A DNA stretch of 64,000 bases from Flavobacteriaceae bacterium MAR_2010_188 (GTDB lineage: Bacteria > Bacteroidota > Bacteroidia > Flavobacteriales > Flavobacteriaceae). Location of the stretch: positions 1,766,001-1,830,000 of the forward strand of contig LT629302.1 of the NCBI GenBank assembly GCA_900104375.1. Direction: 5' to 3'. A program made the position numbers and the translations under genes. Below, in pieces: positions 52,919 through 62,260 of this stretch (position 1 is its first letter; each line of letters starts with the position of its first letter). Under the pieces are notes generated by a model. That model was given only the letters and a program-made list of their open reading frames with translations. It made no database searches and had not been told where the DNA came from.

Positions 52919-53537
52919 AAGTTGGGTATTATATGCTTTTCTCATAAGTTCATCGATTGGTTTTTCGCAATCAGAAACTCCAGTGTCAGATGAAAATGAA
53001 AATGGAAATTGGGACGATGACCACTATGCTAATTTCACGGTTGGTCTTTATTATCCGATTGCCTTCGGAGACAACTTCTCTAGCAAGGCACTAAAACATG
53101 AACCAGGCTTTGAAATTAATGGATTCGTAAATCTTGGCGAATCCAAACTGTTGCTGGGACTTCACTACAATCAGTTTAGCGCTGATGTTTCTCAAATTTC
53201 ACTAATCGGAGATTATGATAGAACAAGAGTGACTGGTATTGGACCGATGCTGGGTTATCATCTTATAAGGACCAAGGATTGGAGAATAATACTATCAGCA
53301 GGGGGCGGCGCCGTTAGATATCTTAATTATAAAGGAACAAAACAATTTAGCGATAGCGGAACAAGTTTTTGGGTGAATCCTTCAATCCAATATCATGTTA
53401 ATAAAACTCTCGGCGCTTATTTTTCAACCACATATCGATACGATAGAATGCAGATTGAAGCTCCTGAAGAATACCGAGATTTCTTTAAATCCGCCAAATA
53501 TCTAAACTTAAGTCTAGGTTTAAGCATTGTATTTTAG
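52908..53537 (+). CDS. Outer-membrane beta-barrel protein
   Basis: A 209-residue exported protein (signal peptide ending SIGFSQ) with barrel strands such as YANFTVGLYYPIAFGD, LLLGLHYNQFSADV, ILSAGGGAVRYLNYKG and a C-terminal YLNLSLGLSIVF, which ends in aromatic F as in barrels inserted by BAM. It resembles OmpW/OmpA-like small barrels. The start is a TTG inside the end of the previous gene; any later start would cut into the signal peptide, so it is accepted. The pair may form an envelope complex, lipoprotein plus barrel. Confidence 0.72.
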   Translation: MNIKSWVLYAFLISSSIGFSQSETPVSDENENGNWDDDHYANFTVGLYYPIAFGDNFSSKALKHEPGFEINGFVNLGESKLLLGLHYNQFSADVSQISLIGDYDRTRVTGIGPMLGYHLIRTKDWRIILSAGGGAVRYLNYKGTKQFSDSGTSFWVNPSIQYHVNKTLGAYFSTTYRYDRMQIEAPEEYRDFFKSAKYLNLSLGLSIVF

Positions 53538-53550
53538 ATAAAGTCTGAAT

Positions 53551-54045
53551 TTAAATCTTGATTCTCCTTTTCATCTCTTCCACAATATTGAACGCTGCAG
53601 GACAGATTGCCAAATTTTTTATGGTAAGGTTAGATATCTGTTGAAATTTTTTTCGGTCCGTATGCGGAAATTCTCGGCAGGCTTTTGGCCTGACCTCATA
53701 AATTGAGCAGTACTTATCCGCTCCTAGAAATGAACAGGGTACAGTTTTTAGCACATAATCATTCTCTTCATCGAGCCTTAAATATTGTTCAATAAACTGT
53801 TGAGGCTTCATCTTAAAATGCTTAGAAATCCTTTCAATGTCCTTATCCGTAAACAGAGGACCAGTGGTTTTGCAACAATTTCCACATTTTAAACAATCGG
53901 TACGTTCAAATTCTTCTTCATGAAGTTCTTGCATCAAATAATCTAATTGTTTAGGCGGCTTCTTCTTCAATTTCTTGAAAAAGTTTTTATTCTCGTTATG
54001 TTTATCTTTGGCCCTAGCAGCTAGGGTCGAAATTTCTTCCTCCAT
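53551..54045 (-). CDS. YkgJ-family cysteine cluster protein
   Basis: A 164-residue cytoplasmic protein. The motif CLKCGNCCKTTGP is the CxxCxxCC cluster of the YkgJ/DUF3109-like family, thought to bind zinc or iron-sulfur; further Cys lie in VPCSFLGADKYCSIY and RPKACREFPH. Function unproven. It ends 13 bp from the stop of the convergent barrel gene. Confidence 0.87.
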   Translation of the reverse strand: MEEEISTLAARAKDKHNENKNFFKKLKKKPPKQLDYLMQELHEEEFERTDCLKCGNCCKTTGPLFTDKDIERISKHFKMKPQQFIEQYLRLDEENDYVLKTVPCSFLGADKYCSIYEVRPKACREFPHTDRKKFQQISNLTIKNLAICPAAFNIVEEMKRRIKI

Positions 54046-54101
54046 GCTGCAAAGTTAATGAATGTGTTTCAGCATTTAAACCTAGAAACAAGTCCAATTC
54101 T

Positions 54102-54803
54102 ATGAGAGATATGTTTGGTAAGGCGCTCCTTGATTATCAAAACGGAAATTATTCTGAAGATATCATTACTTCAACCAATATTTCAGATGAAGATGTTTTG
54201 CCACTGCCCTATCTTTTTCGTGATTATTCAGAGATGCCCAAGCTTGAAAAGAAGGCGCTTTCATTAGCAATTGGTAAAGTACTCGACGTAGGTTGCGGAA
54301 GTGGCTCCCACAGTTTACACCTTCAAAAAAAAGGGTTGGACGTTACCGCAATTGATATCTCAAAAGGTGCAATTGAAGTAACAAAACTTAGGGGCGTTAA
54401 TAAAGTGGAATTGAAAAATATACTTGAAGTTGAAGAGACTTACGATACCATTTTATTATTGATGAATGGAACCGGAATTTTTCAAGAGCTAAATAAAGTT
54501 TCAGATTATTTGAAGCATTTAAAATCATTGCTGAAAGAAAATGGTCAGATTTTAATTGATTCTTCGGATATAAAATACATGAACGAAGATGAGGATGGTG
54601 GGCTTTGGATTGATACTAATTCCGATTATTACGGGGAACTAGATTATTTCATTTCTTATAAAGGTGAAGATGAAGACCCAATGAAGTGGCTTTACCTTGA
54701 TTTCGAAACCTTGAGAAACGCTTGCGAACTTAATGGATTAAAATGTGAAAAAGTTATGGATGGCGAGCATTTTGATTATTTGGCAAAACTCAGCATTAAA
54801 TAA
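54102..54803 (+). CDS. Class I SAM-dependent methyltransferase
   Basis: A 233-residue Rossmann-fold methyltransferase. Motif I is VLDVGCGSGSHSLHL, motif II VTAIDISKGAIEV, and the strand TILLLMNGTGIF is motif IV-like. N-terminal residues 1-50 form a helical cap and DLNLF-type substrate residues are not recognised, so the substrate is unknown. It begins 56 bp from the divergent YkgJ-type gene and ends 4 bp from the convergent amidohydrolase stop. Confidence 0.88.
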   Translation: MRDMFGKALLDYQNGNYSEDIITSTNISDEDVLPLPYLFRDYSEMPKLEKKALSLAIGKVLDVGCGSGSHSLHLQKKGLDVTAIDISKGAIEVTKLRGVNKVELKNILEVEETYDTILLLMNGTGIFQELNKVSDYLKHLKSLLKENGQILIDSSDIKYMNEDEDGGLWIDTNSDYYGELDYFISYKGEDEDPMKWLYLDFETLRNACELNGLKCEKVMDGEHFDYLAKLSIK

Positions 54804-54807
54804 CGTT

Positions 54808-56436
54808 TTATTTCAGCATTGGTTTACCGCCGATATAGGTTTGAATCACATTAGTTTTAGGAACTTCATAGATATCAACTTCCATGATATCTCTATCCAA
54901 CAAAATAAAATCAGCAAATTTCCCTACCTCTATACTTCCTTTTTCATGTTCCTCAAAGTTTGAATAAGCTGCCCAAATCGTCATTCCTTTTAAGGTTTCT
55001 TCACGCGACAGTCCATTTTCAATTTGGTAGCCATCTTCAGGAAATTTATCTAAATCCTGACGTGCTACCGCGGCATAAAAGGTCAGGAAAGGATTGACTT
55101 GCTCAACTGGAAAATCAGTTCCCAGCGTAATTCTGCCATTTGCCTTGAGCAGTTCTTTCATGACATAAGCAGTTTTAATACGTTCTGCTCCCAATCTATC
55201 TTCGGCCCAATACATGTCGCTGGTTGCATGAGTAGGCTGTACGGAAGGTATAATATTATCGAATTCCTTAAAATCTTCAGGTGAAACGATTTGTGCATGT
55301 TCAATCCTCCAACGTCTGTCCGATTGCCCGTGTAAAACTCGCTTGTAAGTTTGAATAATCGAATGATTAGCTGAATCTCCAATGGCATGGGTATTCATTT
55401 GGAATTTTGAATTCGCGACTTTTTCGGCTATCTCATTTATCTCTTTATTACTGGTAACCGGTAAACCATATTTCCCCGGACTATCGCTATAGGGTTCTCT
55501 TAAGAGCGCACCTCTAGAACCTAAGGCGCCATCTCCATAAACCTTAAATGATCTCACGTTTAAATAATCTGTTTTATAAGGACCGGTTTCTAAATAATAT
55601 TTCAGGTTTGAAGAATCAGCCGAAACCATAGCATATAATCTGATGTTTAGCTCGTTGTTCTTCTGCATTTGGTCAATCAATTCTATTTCATTTCGATCCA
55701 ATCCTGCATCATCAACTGTGGTTAAACCATATCCAATACACATATCTTGAGCAAGGATTAAAGCTTTCTTCATATTTTCAGCTGACTCAGCCGGAAATTT
55801 AGAGTTTACTAAATCTTGGGCCATATCAACAAAAACACCCGTGATTTTTCCATTTTTAAGAATCACATCCCCACCTTCGATTTTGTCTTTTTCGGTAACT
55901 CCAGCTTTTTTAATGGCAGCATCATTGTAAATAGAAGCATGACCGTCAATTCTTTCTAGCATCACTGGAGTGTCAGGAAAAAGAGAATCTAACTTATCTT
56001 TAGTCGGAAATTCTTTAACCTCCCAGTCATTTTGATCCCAACCACGACCATAAATGACCTGCATTTGGTTCTTCTTTTGAAATTCCACTACCCTATCCAA
56101 AACTTCATCCATGCTTTTGGTACCGCTTAACTCGACCGATTGCATAGCAATTCCCTGACGTAAGAAATGACAATGAGCATCGATTAAGCCAGGTAGAATC
56201 GTTTTCCCCTGAGCGTCAATAATCGTATCTGCGCTATATTTATTTTTAAGGTCTTTGGAAGAACCGATTTCTACAAATTTGCCATCCTTAATTGCAAAAG
56301 CTTCCGCCTTTGCAAAATTTGCGCTAACCGTATAAACGTTGGCATTGATAATAAGCGAATCGACTTTCTCTTTATTTGATTTTTGTTCGCATGAAAGCAT
56401 CAAGAAAATAAGGAGAAGTGGAAAAAGATTTTTCAT
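54808..56436 (-). CDS. Amidohydrolase (YtcJ-like) lipoprotein
   Basis: A 542-residue metal-dependent hydrolase of the amidohydrolase superfamily. A lipobox LSC at residues 14-16 marks a lipoprotein. The composite domain begins SLIINANVYTVSANF; the metal-binding motif is GLIDAHCHF, with later YGRGWDQNDW, NTHAIGDSANH, RIEHAQIVSPEDF and LGTDFPVEQVNPF, all family hallmarks of YtcJ-type amide hydrolases. Substrate unknown, likely a cyclic amide or N-acyl compound in the periplasm. It is followed upstream by a spacer holding a palindromic repeat. Confidence 0.9.
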   Translation of the reverse strand: MKNLFPLLLIFLMLSCEQKSNKEKVDSLIINANVYTVSANFAKAEAFAIKDGKFVEIGSSKDLKNKYSADTIIDAQGKTILPGLIDAHCHFLRQGIAMQSVELSGTKSMDEVLDRVVEFQKKNQMQVIYGRGWDQNDWEVKEFPTKDKLDSLFPDTPVMLERIDGHASIYNDAAIKKAGVTEKDKIEGGDVILKNGKITGVFVDMAQDLVNSKFPAESAENMKKALILAQDMCIGYGLTTVDDAGLDRNEIELIDQMQKNNELNIRLYAMVSADSSNLKYYLETGPYKTDYLNVRSFKVYGDGALGSRGALLREPYSDSPGKYGLPVTSNKEINEIAEKVANSKFQMNTHAIGDSANHSIIQTYKRVLHGQSDRRWRIEHAQIVSPEDFKEFDNIIPSVQPTHATSDMYWAEDRLGAERIKTAYVMKELLKANGRITLGTDFPVEQVNPFLTFYAAVARQDLDKFPEDGYQIENGLSREETLKGMTIWAAYSNFEEHEKGSIEVGKFADFILLDRDIMEVDIYEVPKTNVIQTYIGGKPMLK

Positions 56437-56552
56437 AGGGATTTTTATATCTGAAGATCAAATTTATGAAAAACAAAGTTTTAAATTTAGAATTGCAGAG
56501 AAACAAAGCTGCAGAGATACGAAGGATTGCAGTTTTCGGACCATTCTGTGTC

Positions 56553-56573
56553 ATGCTGAATTTATTTCAGCAT
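56553..56573. repeat. Dispersed palindromic element
   Basis: Perfect inverted repeat ATGCTGAA (56553-56560) / TTCAGCAT (56566-56573) within TGTCATGCTGAATTTATTTC, a REP-like sequence of a kind often seen in flavobacterial spacers. The 200-bp spacer holds nothing else besides a terminator. Confidence 0.6.
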
Positions 56574-56603
56574 CTAATAAGATTTCAATTGATAAGGGAT
56601 TAG

Positions 56604-56633
56604 TTAAAAAAAGATTCCCGCTTTCAAGGGAAT
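56604..56633 (-). terminator. Terminator of the TPR-barrel operon
   Basis: 6-bp stem ATTCCC (56614-56619) / GGGAAT (56628-56633), followed on the minus strand by CTTTTTTT. It ends 3 bp before the stop of the barrel gene; stem is short but the T run is good. Confidence 0.65.
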
Positions 56634-56636
56634 TTG

Positions 56637-58364
56637 TTAAAAATCAAACTGATAAGTTGCTCCAGCCATAAATTGAATTCCCTGAACAGGATAGTTGACC
56701 CATCGGTTGTAATCCTGATCACCGATATTATTCACTTTTCCATAGATAGAAAGGTAGTCTAAAATCTTATAGCCTACATGAGCGTTGGCATCAAAATAAC
56801 TATCCAAGGTAACTGTTGTAGTCAATGGTTCATTAACTAAAGAGCCTTCATATGAAATTTGGTCCTTACGCTCTCCGATATAGTATAAACCTAGGCCAGC
56901 AAAGAACTTTTCGCTAATCTGATAATCTAGAAACAAGGATGCCTTAACATCCGGAAGGTTCCAAGCCTCTTCTTCTACATCGGTTGAATAGCCCAAAAAT
57001 TCACCTTTGATCCCCAATTTAAAATTTCGATTTACGTCTAAATTCAATTCCCCCGCGGCAGAAAATGTCTTAACATTATCGTAAGCTATACCAAACGAAT
57101 TGCCATAAGTGTAATTTTCTTGTCCTGTAAAATCTTGAATAGGATTGCTCTTATATAGACCTTTAGCATTTTCGGCTCTATAATTTCCGCTAAAACTATA
57201 GCTCATACTATTAGAAAGCTTTCCTTTAATACCTAACGTGGCATTATATTTTTGGTCTGTTGGCGTAATATATAAGGTTGGAGACACAAATGGATTTTCA
57301 TTAGCAAAATCGTAATAAGAATTTTGAATAAGCCCTCCTTCAATTCCACCAAAAGCAATCACTGCATCTTCCAATAATCGATAGCTTGCCGTAATGTTCG
57401 GATAAATAAAAATGTCGTTATCATTTGCCTCGGTGTCCTTTAAGTAAACAAAATTAATCCCAAGGTTAATGGTTAAGTCATCCTGTCTAAGTTGATATTG
57501 TGGAGCTATAGAAAAATTGACGTTTCCATATTTAAATTCCTCATTTAAAAAATAGCTCCGGTCAAAATTACCGTTGATATAATCCAGCCCGAGTTTTGTA
57601 ATAATGACTTCGTCGTTGATAGGAATATTGAACTCAGTTCCTGCAGTTAATCTGTTTTCGCCAGACTTACTATCATCACCAAATCTTCTGAACTTTACAT
57701 TTGCTTTCTTAAGAAAAGATTCCATAAAATCGATTTCACCTCCAAAATAACCAGAATAGAACGAGTGCATCACATCAAAATCTTCTGAGAAAACGGTTTG
57801 GTCTGGTACGCCATACCAATTGTAAGTATCATACTCAAAACCGCCATCAAGATTCCAGTTAAAATTTCTGGCCTGTGCGCTGTAATTCAAATTTAAGTTG
57901 GTTTCAGAAAATGAATCCTCCAAAACTACACCTTCAATCCCGCCCTGAGAGGAATGATGGCTGAGATATGCCCCAACACTATTAGAATTATCTAAATCGT
58001 GGTTCAAATAAAGTTCCCCCAATAACGTTGTATAAGATCCAAACCCTACTGAAGCATAATTATCGTAAATCCTTTGCGGCGCATCTTTAGTTACATTGGC
58101 AGCCTTACCTTTTGCAGGTGTAAAGGTGGAGGCCACAGGAATGGAAAATATATTATACTTCACATTCTTTTTCACGCCCGTTATAGAGTCGTTGATTACC
58201 GGAGTTTCCTTAATCTTGAAAGCATCGGAAATACTTGGAGTATAAGGTTTTACGACATTCACCACATCGGTGTCAATCGTATCTTTCATTTGTCTTTGTT
58301 GAGCAAAGGCGAAAGAGCTAATGAACAATAAGAATATGGTTGAAAATTTTAAATGATTTGGCAT
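56637..58364 (-). CDS. TonB-dependent-receptor-like barrel without plug domain
   Basis: A 575-residue outer-membrane protein with a signal peptide (ending SFAFAQ). A short periplasmic segment with a proline-rich VVNVVKPYTPSISDAF is followed by about 20 barrel strands, ending FMAGATYQFDF with the C-terminal aromatic residue expected for BAM substrates. There is no plug domain and no TonB box as in true receptors; the nearest look is the C-terminal barrel of TonB-dependent receptors. The frame starts at an ATG (58424) that overlaps the TPR stop as TAATG, but the signal peptide begins at the ATG at 58364. The TPR gene upstream is almost certainly cotranscribed. Confidence 0.8.
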   Translation of the reverse strand: MPNHLKFSTIFLLFISSFAFAQQRQMKDTIDTDVVNVVKPYTPSISDAFKIKETPVINDSITGVKKNVKYNIFSIPVASTFTPAKGKAANVTKDAPQRIYDNYASVGFGSYTTLLGELYLNHDLDNSNSVGAYLSHHSSQGGIEGVVLEDSFSETNLNLNYSAQARNFNWNLDGGFEYDTYNWYGVPDQTVFSEDFDVMHSFYSGYFGGEIDFMESFLKKANVKFRRFGDDSKSGENRLTAGTEFNIPINDEVIITKLGLDYINGNFDRSYFLNEEFKYGNVNFSIAPQYQLRQDDLTINLGINFVYLKDTEANDNDIFIYPNITASYRLLEDAVIAFGGIEGGLIQNSYYDFANENPFVSPTLYITPTDQKYNATLGIKGKLSNSMSYSFSGNYRAENAKGLYKSNPIQDFTGQENYTYGNSFGIAYDNVKTFSAAGELNLDVNRNFKLGIKGEFLGYSTDVEEEAWNLPDVKASLFLDYQISEKFFAGLGLYYIGERKDQISYEGSLVNEPLTTTVTLDSYFDANAHVGYKILDYLSIYGKVNNIGDQDYNRWVNYPVQGIQFMAGATYQFDF

Positions 58365-58423
58365 ATTTATATGATTAATCCAATCTTTTGAAAAAAGTTG
58401 CGATTGGCGATAGATGATACTCA

Positions 58424-61400
58424 TTAATTTTGTTCAGGTAAGATTGAAGAATTTGTTTTTGATTCTTCACTTTTTATCCTTCGTAATTCTTGCTTAGCTT
58501 CAGAATTAACATCCGGGAATTCTGGGAAATTCTTGATGACACTTTCTAAAATGTACGTCGCTTGAAAGGCATCATCTAAAGCATAGAAATTCTTCGCCAT
58601 AACAATCAAACCTTTTGCGCTATAATACTTATAACTAGAATAATCCTTGGCCAGTCTTTGCACTGCAGCGTTGGAAGATTCAAAATTACCATCCTTATTT
58701 TTAAAGTAAGCATTATAATAAAGTGCCTCTGCAGCCAATGCGCCCTGTGCGATTTTTTCAACTTTAGCATAAGCAACTCTAGCTTTTGCCTCGTCACCCA
58801 TTTCTATCGCTGAACGTGCGATAATGGTTTGGGCATCGCTTTTCACCTTATTATCTATTTTAGAATTGTTAAGCACTTTCTCGGCATAGGCTTCAGCTGA
58901 ACTATAATTCTTCAAATTAAAATAAGCATTCATCAAGTTAGACTGCGCGTAGATGATGTTCTGCGGATAATCTGCTTCTCTCTCCAATCTTTCCAAAAGC
59001 GGCAAAGCTTTGTTCCAACTCTTCGCATTTAGATAACTCTCTGAAACTTTGACCAACGCCTGCTCGGTAAATTCACCGCTTGGCCTGGATATTACATACT
59101 CGTAATGGGTTTGCGCATTTTCTGGCTGACCTTTTTTATTATAAAGCTCGGCGATATAAAAATGGGCTTTTAAGGCATTTTGACCATTTGGAAATTCCTT
59201 TAGATAGCTATTAAATTGCTTAATCGCATTATCGGTATTGTTATCGAGGTATTGCTTTTCGGCGGCTAAATACGTTGCGCTTTCTAACTCTGCATCCGTA
59301 ACATCTATATAATCCAAAGTTTTAACCCAAGCTGCATATTCATCTACTCTCCCAAGATCGATATAGATTAATCTTGCGGTTGCAACGGCCTGTACCGCTT
59401 CTTCAGAATTACGATAACTTGAAGCAACCTCCTTAAATTTTCTTAGAGCCTGCTCATTATCATTACTGTTATAATACGTCAGTCCCTGTCTTAAAAGTAC
59501 TTTTGAAACAAAAATGCTGTTCTTGTATTCTGACGTTAATCGGTCGTACATGGAATTTGCCTTATTAATGTCATTACTCTTTACATACTGATTAGCGAGC
59601 TCGTACATGGCATCATCCCGTAAAGCTGAAGACGGATAAGCCTTGATGAAACTTTCTAATTCATTTATTTTGTTAGAAGTCCTACCCAAATAACCTTGGC
59701 TCATCGCCTTTTGAAATGTCGGATAATCGGTCGGGATTTCGTTTAGAGAAATGGCCTTTTCATAAGCATTTATAGCATCGGAATAATCGCTTGAAACAAA
59801 ATAACCATCGCCCAATCTTAAATAGGCATCATTCAACCTAAGTTGATCAGCCCCATTTTTTGAAATGAATTTTTTGAAATTTTCTGTGGAAGATTGATAT
59901 TCTTTCAACTTGAAATAAGTGTAGGCAAGATTGTATTCTAAATTTTTGTATTCTGGCGTTGAGGAGGCAGAAGAGGTTTGCTGAAATTTCTTAAATCCAC
60001 TTAATGCATTGGCGTACTCATTTAGATTATAATCGGTTTCTGCATTCCAAAAAGTCGCCCGTGAAGTAAACAAAGGATCGATTTTAGAATCCAATGATTT
60101 CACGAACATTTTCTTGGCATTTTGGTAATTGCCTTCATTATATAATTCTAACCCACGATAGAACGCCACCTTCTGATACGCCGCTTTGTATTCTGGGCTA
60201 TTTTTACCTTCTAGTAATTGAATAGCTTCAGAATAATTTTTTGACGTGATATAACTATCGATCAATAGGATTTCGATTTCTTCCTTTTCTTTGGTATTAG
60301 GGTATTTTTGAAGATAACCGGTTAAAACCTGTGGAACTGACTGATATGGATTACCAATTTCGTAACTAATCTTCGCATAATTTAACCACGCATCTTCTTG
60401 AATCTTTAAGTCGAAATCCATTTGGGACGCATTCCTAAAGGCGTTCAACGCTTCCTGCTTTTTATCTAACTTGGTGTAACTTTCACCCAAATGGTAATAG
60501 GCATTTTGTGCCACACTGTTAGAACCTTCAACTATTTTATTGAATTCTGAAATGGCTTTTTCAAAGTCGTTTTGCTTGTAATACGCATAACCAAGTTGGT
60601 AATAATCGGTATTATTCCATTTACCACGAGTTCCTTTATATTGTTTTAAATAAGGAATTGCCTCTTCATATTTTTCTAGGTTGAAATAGCTTTCACCAAT
60701 AATTTTATTTAATTGTGAAACTTCGGTGGCATCACTTTTTGGAAGCTGCTCCTTTGCCAATTCTATGGCCTTTTCAAACTTTCCTAGTTTAAAATTAAGG
60801 TCGGCTTGATAGTAACTTAGCTTCTCCTTGTATTTATCGTCTTCACTTACCTGTTCAAAATATTCGTTGGCCTGTTCGTAATCATCGCCTTCATAAGCCA
60901 TATAGCCGATATAATATTTAGCTTGCGATCCATATTCCTGAGAATTAGATACACGTTCTAAATACTTTTTTGCGTCGGCTTCGCTTCCAGACTTGTATAA
61001 AGTGTACCCATATTGAAAGTTGAATTTATCTCGCTCAGAGCGCGCCATACTATTCTGGTCAACTTTGTCGTACCATTTTCTGGCCTGTGGAAATTTGGAA
61101 TTTTCATAATAATAATTTCCCGTATCCAAGAACGCAGTATTTCTCTTTGTGCTTGTCGGATATTCTTCAACAAACTGCGTAATAAGCTCGTCTGCGTTAC
61201 GCTGATTTAAGCGTACAGCGCAATTAGCGATGTAGTAGGCGCAATCTGATTTTAGTTTTTCAGTTTCCGCATCGTCTTCAATCGCATCAAATAAAGCTTG
61301 TGCTGCCAGATATTGAGAATTATTGTAAAGTGTAAGCGCCTTTTGATATTCTACCAAGTCATTTGTGTAGGTAGCTGTTTGCTGGGCTAAGAGGGTTGAT

Positions 61401-61447
61401 CCTAAAAATAGAAATCCTATTAGAATCTTTAATTTGCCATTAATCAT
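58424..61447 (-). CDS. Large periplasmic tetratricopeptide-repeat protein
   Basis: A 1,007-residue exported protein (signal peptide ending TLLAQ) built almost wholly of TPR/Sel1-like helical repeats from residue about 30 to 990. Repeats show the pattern YYxxG...A...F, for example AYYHLGESYTKLDKKQEAL and YELANQYVKSNDINKANSMY. It has no enzymatic motif. It is a protein-interaction scaffold in the periplasm, probably for the barrel encoded immediately downstream; the two reading frames touch as TAATG. A BamD-like or polysaccharide-secretion-like role is possible but unproven. Confidence 0.88.
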   Translation of the reverse strand: MINGKLKILIGFLFLGSTLLAQQTATYTNDLVEYQKALTLYNNSQYLAAQALFDAIEDDAETEKLKSDCAYYIANCAVRLNQRNADELITQFVEEYPTSTKRNTAFLDTGNYYYENSKFPQARKWYDKVDQNSMARSERDKFNFQYGYTLYKSGSEADAKKYLERVSNSQEYGSQAKYYIGYMAYEGDDYEQANEYFEQVSEDDKYKEKLSYYQADLNFKLGKFEKAIELAKEQLPKSDATEVSQLNKIIGESYFNLEKYEEAIPYLKQYKGTRGKWNNTDYYQLGYAYYKQNDFEKAISEFNKIVEGSNSVAQNAYYHLGESYTKLDKKQEALNAFRNASQMDFDLKIQEDAWLNYAKISYEIGNPYQSVPQVLTGYLQKYPNTKEKEEIEILLIDSYITSKNYSEAIQLLEGKNSPEYKAAYQKVAFYRGLELYNEGNYQNAKKMFVKSLDSKIDPLFTSRATFWNAETDYNLNEYANALSGFKKFQQTSSASSTPEYKNLEYNLAYTYFKLKEYQSSTENFKKFISKNGADQLRLNDAYLRLGDGYFVSSDYSDAINAYEKAISLNEIPTDYPTFQKAMSQGYLGRTSNKINELESFIKAYPSSALRDDAMYELANQYVKSNDINKANSMYDRLTSEYKNSIFVSKVLLRQGLTYYNSNDNEQALRKFKEVASSYRNSEEAVQAVATARLIYIDLGRVDEYAAWVKTLDYIDVTDAELESATYLAAEKQYLDNNTDNAIKQFNSYLKEFPNGQNALKAHFYIAELYNKKGQPENAQTHYEYVISRPSGEFTEQALVKVSESYLNAKSWNKALPLLERLEREADYPQNIIYAQSNLMNAYFNLKNYSSAEAYAEKVLNNSKIDNKVKSDAQTIIARSAIEMGDEAKARVAYAKVEKIAQGALAAEALYYNAYFKNKDGNFESSNAAVQRLAKDYSSYKYYSAKGLIVMAKNFYALDDAFQATYILESVIKNFPEFPDVNSEAKQELRRIKSEESKTNSSILPEQN

Positions 61448-61551
61448 TAACTCCGTTTTTTAATTGATGTGTAAAAATATCCAATCGTATTGCTATAACG
61501 CCGTATTGGATTTTTAATTATAAACTAATTTATCAAATACTAAAATTGTGA

Positions 61552-61559
61552 TACTTTTG
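61552..61559 (+). promoter_or_regulatory. -7 promoter element TACTTTTG for ftsE
   Basis: Exact TAnnTTTG ending 19 bp before the ATG at 61579. No TTG at normal -33 spacing. Confidence 0.5.
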
Positions 61560-61578
61560 CTTCAAATTTCCAAAGAAT

Positions 61579-62259
61579 ATGCCAGAAACTGTTTTAGAAT
61601 TAAAAAATGCTTCGATTTATCAAGGTGGCAACATGGTTCTAGCGGACGTAAACTTTGAAATGAAGAAAGGAGACTTCGTCTATTTAATAGGAAAGACGGG
61701 AAGTGGCAAGAGTAGTTTTATGAAAACTCTGTACGGTGATATATCTTTAACTGAAGGTGAAGGATCCATTGTAGATTTTAATCTTAGAACACTAAAAGAA
61801 AAAGATATTCCATTTTTGAGAAGGAAATTAGGAATCGTTTTTCAGGATTTTAAGCTTTTACCGGATAGAACTATTAATAGTAATTTAGAATTTGTTCTAA
61901 AAGCGACCGGCTGGAAAGAAAAGAACAAAATAAAAGATAGGATTGAATCAGTGTTGGATAAAGTGGCGATGAAAACCAAAGGCTTTAAGTTTCCACACGA
62001 ACTCTCGGGTGGCGAACAACAGCGTATTGCTATTGCGAGAGCGTTATTGAATGATCCAGAATTAATCTTGGCCGATGAGCCTACGGGGAATCTCGATCCA
62101 CAAACAAGTGTTGAAGTCATGAAGGTTCTTAAAGCCATCAACGAAAACGGAAACACCATCCTTATGGCCACCCACGATTATGCTTTACTTCTAAAATATC
62201 CTAGTAAAACCATAAAGTGCGATGAGAACAAGGTTTTTGAAGTGGTACAAAGACGTTAG
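61579..62259 (+). CDS. ftsE: FtsE-family ABC transporter ATP-binding protein
   Basis: A 226-residue ATPase: Walker A IGKTGSGKSS, Q loop VFQDFKLLPDRT, signature LSGGEQQRIAIARALL, Walker B LILADEPTGNLD, H loop ATHDY. The KLLPDRTINSNLEFVL segment after the Q loop is typical of FtsE, which works with FtsX to activate peptidoglycan hydrolases at division. No ftsX lies beside it; in Bacteroidota the two genes are often apart. It starts 131 bp from the divergent TPR gene, and its stop is 1 bp from that of the beta-helix gene. Confidence 0.9.
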   Translation: MPETVLELKNASIYQGGNMVLADVNFEMKKGDFVYLIGKTGSGKSSFMKTLYGDISLTEGEGSIVDFNLRTLKEKDIPFLRRKLGIVFQDFKLLPDRTINSNLEFVLKATGWKEKNKIKDRIESVLDKVAMKTKGFKFPHELSGGEQQRIAIARALLNDPELILADEPTGNLDPQTSVEVMKVLKAINENGNTILMATHDYALLLKYPSKTIKCDENKVFEVVQRR

Positions 62260-62260
62260 T

